From: an uncultured Bacilli bacterium
Lineage (GTDB): Bacteria > Bacillota_I > Bacilli_A > RF39 > UBA660
DNA length: 7,439 nucleotides
NCBI GenBank assembly: GCA_934101745.1
Contig: CAKOSD010000048.1
Span: forward strand, 1-7,439
Direction: 5' to 3'
Notes under the pieces: generated by a model
The model's input: the letters and a program-made list of their open reading frames with translations, nothing else
The model's database searches: none
Told to the model about the DNA's origin: nothing
Made by a program: the position numbers and the translations under genes
Shown: positions 6,401 to 7,439 of the stretch, piece by piece
Numbering within the stretch: position 1 is the stretch's first letter
Layout: each line of letters begins with the position of its first letter

Positions 6401-7107
6401 TAAAGTTTATAAATTATGATGATATTTATAAGCAAACGGTTAATATAAAAGTAGAGCCTATTAGTGATAAATACTATATAAAATATGAAGCCAATGGTGG
6501 TACCGGGACAATGGATATCCAGACTCTAACTTTAAATACTAAAACCAAATTAAGTCCTAATCAATTTAAAAAGGAAGGTTATAAATTTTTAAAATGGAAT
6601 ACTAAGGATGATGGCAGTGGGGATAGTTATCCTGATAATGGGGAAGTTACTAATTTAATTAGTACGCCTGAAGAAACTATTACTTTGTATGCTATTTATG
6701 AAGAAGTAAAAAAAGAAGATTTTCAAGTTACTATTGATAGTGAAAATAAGAAAATTATCTTTAAACAGACCTTAACACCAGTTAGTTTACTGAAAAATTT
6801 TACTACTAAAACAATAAAAGTTTATAATCAAAAGCAAGAAGAGATTAATGTCGATGCCTATATTGGAACTGGTTATCAAATTGAAGTTTATGAGGGTGCT
6901 AATCTATTAGAAAAGTATACCGCATCTTTTATTGGTGATGTCAATGGTGATGGAATAATTGATATCTCAGATGTGGCTAAGTTATATACAAATATAATGA
7001 ATGTAACTACAGATGATTTAGTTACCTTAGCCGGTGATACTAATGGCGATAAAGACTATGATATATCAGATGTGGCTTTAGTTTATAGTGAGGTGATGAA
7101 AAAATGA
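3412..7107 (+). CDS. Secreted multidomain papain-family (C1A) cysteine protease with C-terminal dockerin
   Basis: A 1231-residue surface or secreted protease. Residues 1-22 form a signal or uncleaved membrane anchor (no clear AxA site). Residues 23-110 may be a propeptide. The C1A domain (~111-385) has the oxyanion Gln Q134 and nucleophile C140 in NQGSEGLCWAY, H315 in GGSHAMHIIGWDDD, and N362 in VKNSWG, so the active site is complete; C331 and C346 bracket an insert and could form a disulfide. Next come a lectin-like region typical of bacterial C1A proteins (~390-490), an Ig-like region (~495-596), GLUG-type repeats (~600-900; for example AGGIFG at 761 and 794), a Big-like domain (~940-1015), an InlB B-repeat (~1020-1098, YEANGGTG and LYAIY), a small beta domain (~1103-1172) and a type I dockerin (~1174-1231). 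Both dockerin calcium loops are intact (D1176/N1178/D1180/D1184/D1187 and D1209/N1211/D1213/D1217/D1220). No LPXTG is present, so attachment is probably through dockerin-cohesin binding and/or the N-terminal anchor. The stop overlaps the next start by four bases. Confidence 0.9.
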   Translation: MKKNLIPFLICLIFIGFGFGIIKREQKLNDINYLLETKSYSYLSSNVKEYIKNYYEETGDILLTEKNKKTNEPYLNNDFINYLDSDIKEDYEVIPSTTVVDFVAPAEASLENYPSSYDLRDVNGNNYVTSVKNQGSEGLCWAYAINSYLESMFLISTGDLYDFDEHQLDYATASNGLLNAEQLYKRKGTRNERKLNAGAWFSNPEEIVLDSLGMAPQSWTDGHKTEIENLTPILASDVYNFKTSDYQVDSTYHYPRLDFASASQNDINSYITSVKSAIVKGGAYLSGIGPDSDCSFFMGQSEIVYNNGYCSGGSHAMHIIGWDDDLEYKVCTSDDKKHYSEDITNCSSTNLVSGKGVWIVKNSWGSSHNYVYFTYDSKINIYTINSLSKRDWDNFYTDTTGTEITKPTNTLEQITKLKIELPDANTTYNVNLITDSNTTFLGQIKSTYPGFYELDLSDKDIKIQKNFTIKLSKDKFLGEQTYTKAVHVYTNNIDKTEIATTDNSSYEAYFTNENNYAVRITSRLRNVDNSTIVVYRLKDTNGKVVATNIISEENAIFANNLYSMIHIDSAVTPGKYILEVLDGNTVLSSSEVNIKDNILYIGGAGTNTNPYRITNNIQLDMVRLRPSSNFVLENNLDLTYDTQDKNGKFYNSGKGFEPISNFTGNFNGLGHTIKGLYINSTLDNVGLFSDISYYTGIVSKDQVVLDYGLINNIKFDEVNITGKKNVGVVAGTIDLGNKDKAVSISSIAVNSGTVTSTSQVAGGIFGILNYGNDRESTEINGLFNAASINASTDAGGIFGEVINSKSSSNLSMEALENLGSVSASNAGGLIGNLLIQETPLTISASINNGKIKGTSNSCGILCSSITSNIEVSLINDFDTSNNFTNSNTGLNINKNNGPLDIEDYGKETTYANLPLFDMYYDVYDNRLPILNNATYQPTNLVKEITIKAGKEVNLKDYLEPKSRINNSKVTILNNDNYITYDDNTHIISAKKVGEATLKFINYDDIYKQTVNIKVEPISDKYYIKYEANGGTGTMDIQTLTLNTKTKLSPNQFKKEGYKFLKWNTKDDGSGDSYPDNGEVTNLISTPEETITLYAIYEEVKKEDFQVTIDSENKKIIFKQTLTPVSLLKNFTTKTIKVYNQKQEEINVDAYIGTGYQIEVYEGANLLEKYTASFIGDVNGDGIIDISDVAKLYTNIMNVTTDDLVTLAGDTNGDKDYDISDVALVYSEVMKK
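6934..7077 (+). repeat. Duplicated dockerin calcium-loop coding segment (2 x 45 bp)
   Basis: The two dockerin loops are encoded by 6934-6978 and 7033-7077, identical at 33 of 45 positions, with 17 of the last 18 bases the same (GATATMTCAGATGTGGCT). This DNA-level similarity is an internal duplication of the F-hand unit, as in type I dockerins generally, but well preserved at the 3' half, perhaps by recent duplication or gene conversion. Confidence 0.7.
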
Positions 7108-7439
7108 AAAAAAATTTTCTTTTAATCTTGGGGGTTTTAGTTAGTACTTCATTTCTTAAAGTCTCAGCGTTGGAAGACTATAAAACTAGTATTACGTGTG
7201 CTAAGGCTTATTATAAAGTAAATGAAGAAATAAGTTGTGATGTTGGTATCAATACAAGTAAGAATATTTATGGCTTTTCTGCCGATATTGTCTTGGAGGG
7301 CGCAACCATTAAATTAAATGAATGTGCCTCTATTTGGCAAGGCGGTTTAACCGGTAGTAAAATTGGTGTTTATAATTCCAGTCCTCTTACTGGTAATCTT
7401 GGGGTTTGTAATCTTACTATCACTAAAAGTAGTGATGAT
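7104..7439 (+). CDS. Secreted cohesin-like domain protein (partial, 3' end outside window)
   Basis: The frame is open from ATG 7104 to the window edge (112 codons). Residues 1-22 are a classical signal peptide (MKKN, hydrophobic core, VSA before L23). The mature part resembles the first strands of a cohesin or related carbohydrate-binding beta-sandwich: KVNEEISCDVGI, then NIYGFSADIVLEG (54-66), and later KIGVYNSSPLTGNLGVCNLTI, matching the cohesin pattern of a 'GF.fdl' strand, then a 'spltg.G.l..l.f' stretch. Cysteines at 32, 45, 74 and 102 could make two disulfides, unusual for cohesins. The start is well supported: GAGGTGAT (7090-7097), a near-perfect ribosome binding site inside the dockerin codons, lies six bases upstream, and the ATGA overlap with the protease stop implies coupled translation. 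I infer that it is a scaffold or binding partner for the dockerin protease. It could instead be another Ig-like adhesin; the missing C-terminus would decide between a wall anchor, more cohesins or a TM segment. Confidence 0.65.
   Translation, partial: MKKNFLLILGVLVSTSFLKVSALEDYKTSITCAKAYYKVNEEISCDVGINTSKNIYGFSADIVLEGATIKLNECASIWQGGLTGSKIGVYNSSPLTGNLGVCNLTITKSSDD

Noticed and set aside
1..7439. Mycoplasma-type genetic code (TGA = Trp)
   Set aside because: TGA ends the aminotransferase and the protease at positions that coincide with well-supported downstream start codons, and Trp is encoded by TGG in conserved motifs such as CWAY and NSWG.

Overview
The window is an AT-rich stretch from a low-G+C Gram-positive-type bacterium. 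Codon use leans strongly to TTA, AAA and AAT, leaders are short and purine-rich, and intrinsic terminators are compact. The proteins (TagD-like cytidylyltransferase, RpoZ, GLUG/InlB-type repeats, dockerin) point to a gut-associated Bacillota lineage, possibly one of the reduced Bacilli/'Tenericutes-like' groups. TGA is used as a stop at two well-supported gene ends (1203-1205 and 7105-7107), so this is not a Mycoplasma-type code 4 genome. All genes lie on the + strand. The exact taxon cannot be told from sequence reading alone.

Region 1 (1-2536) is the end of an operon. It holds the tail of a probable membrane protein, a class V PLP-dependent aminotransferase, and, joined by a one-base stop/start overlap, a fusion of a TagD-type cytidylyltransferase with a Gfo/Idh/MocA-like domain whose usual active-site signatures look lost. 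Together these suggest a CDP-activated, probably amino-bearing small phosphate or phosphonate for a surface polymer; the substrate is not known.

Region 2 (2537-3369) holds two small genes that look like single-gene units: an orphan type IV pseudopilin-like protein with its own extended -10 promoter and a hairpin terminator, and rpoZ (RNA polymerase omega). The 199-bp gap between them contains several short repeats, including an 11-bp perfect inverted repeat and two 11-bp-phased direct repeats just upstream of rpoZ. In both genes the stop codon lies inside the terminator hairpin.

Region 3 (3370-7439) is the most interesting part. A 1231-residue secreted papain-family cysteine protease has a complete Gln-Cys-His-Asn active site, a lectin-like region, GLUG repeats, an Ig-like domain, an InlB B-repeat and a C-terminal type I dockerin. 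It overlaps by 4 bp (ATGA) a second secreted protein, cut by the window edge, whose visible part resembles a cohesin domain. A dockerin protease translationally coupled to a cohesin-like partner suggests a small surface complex similar in logic to a cellulosome but built around proteolysis.
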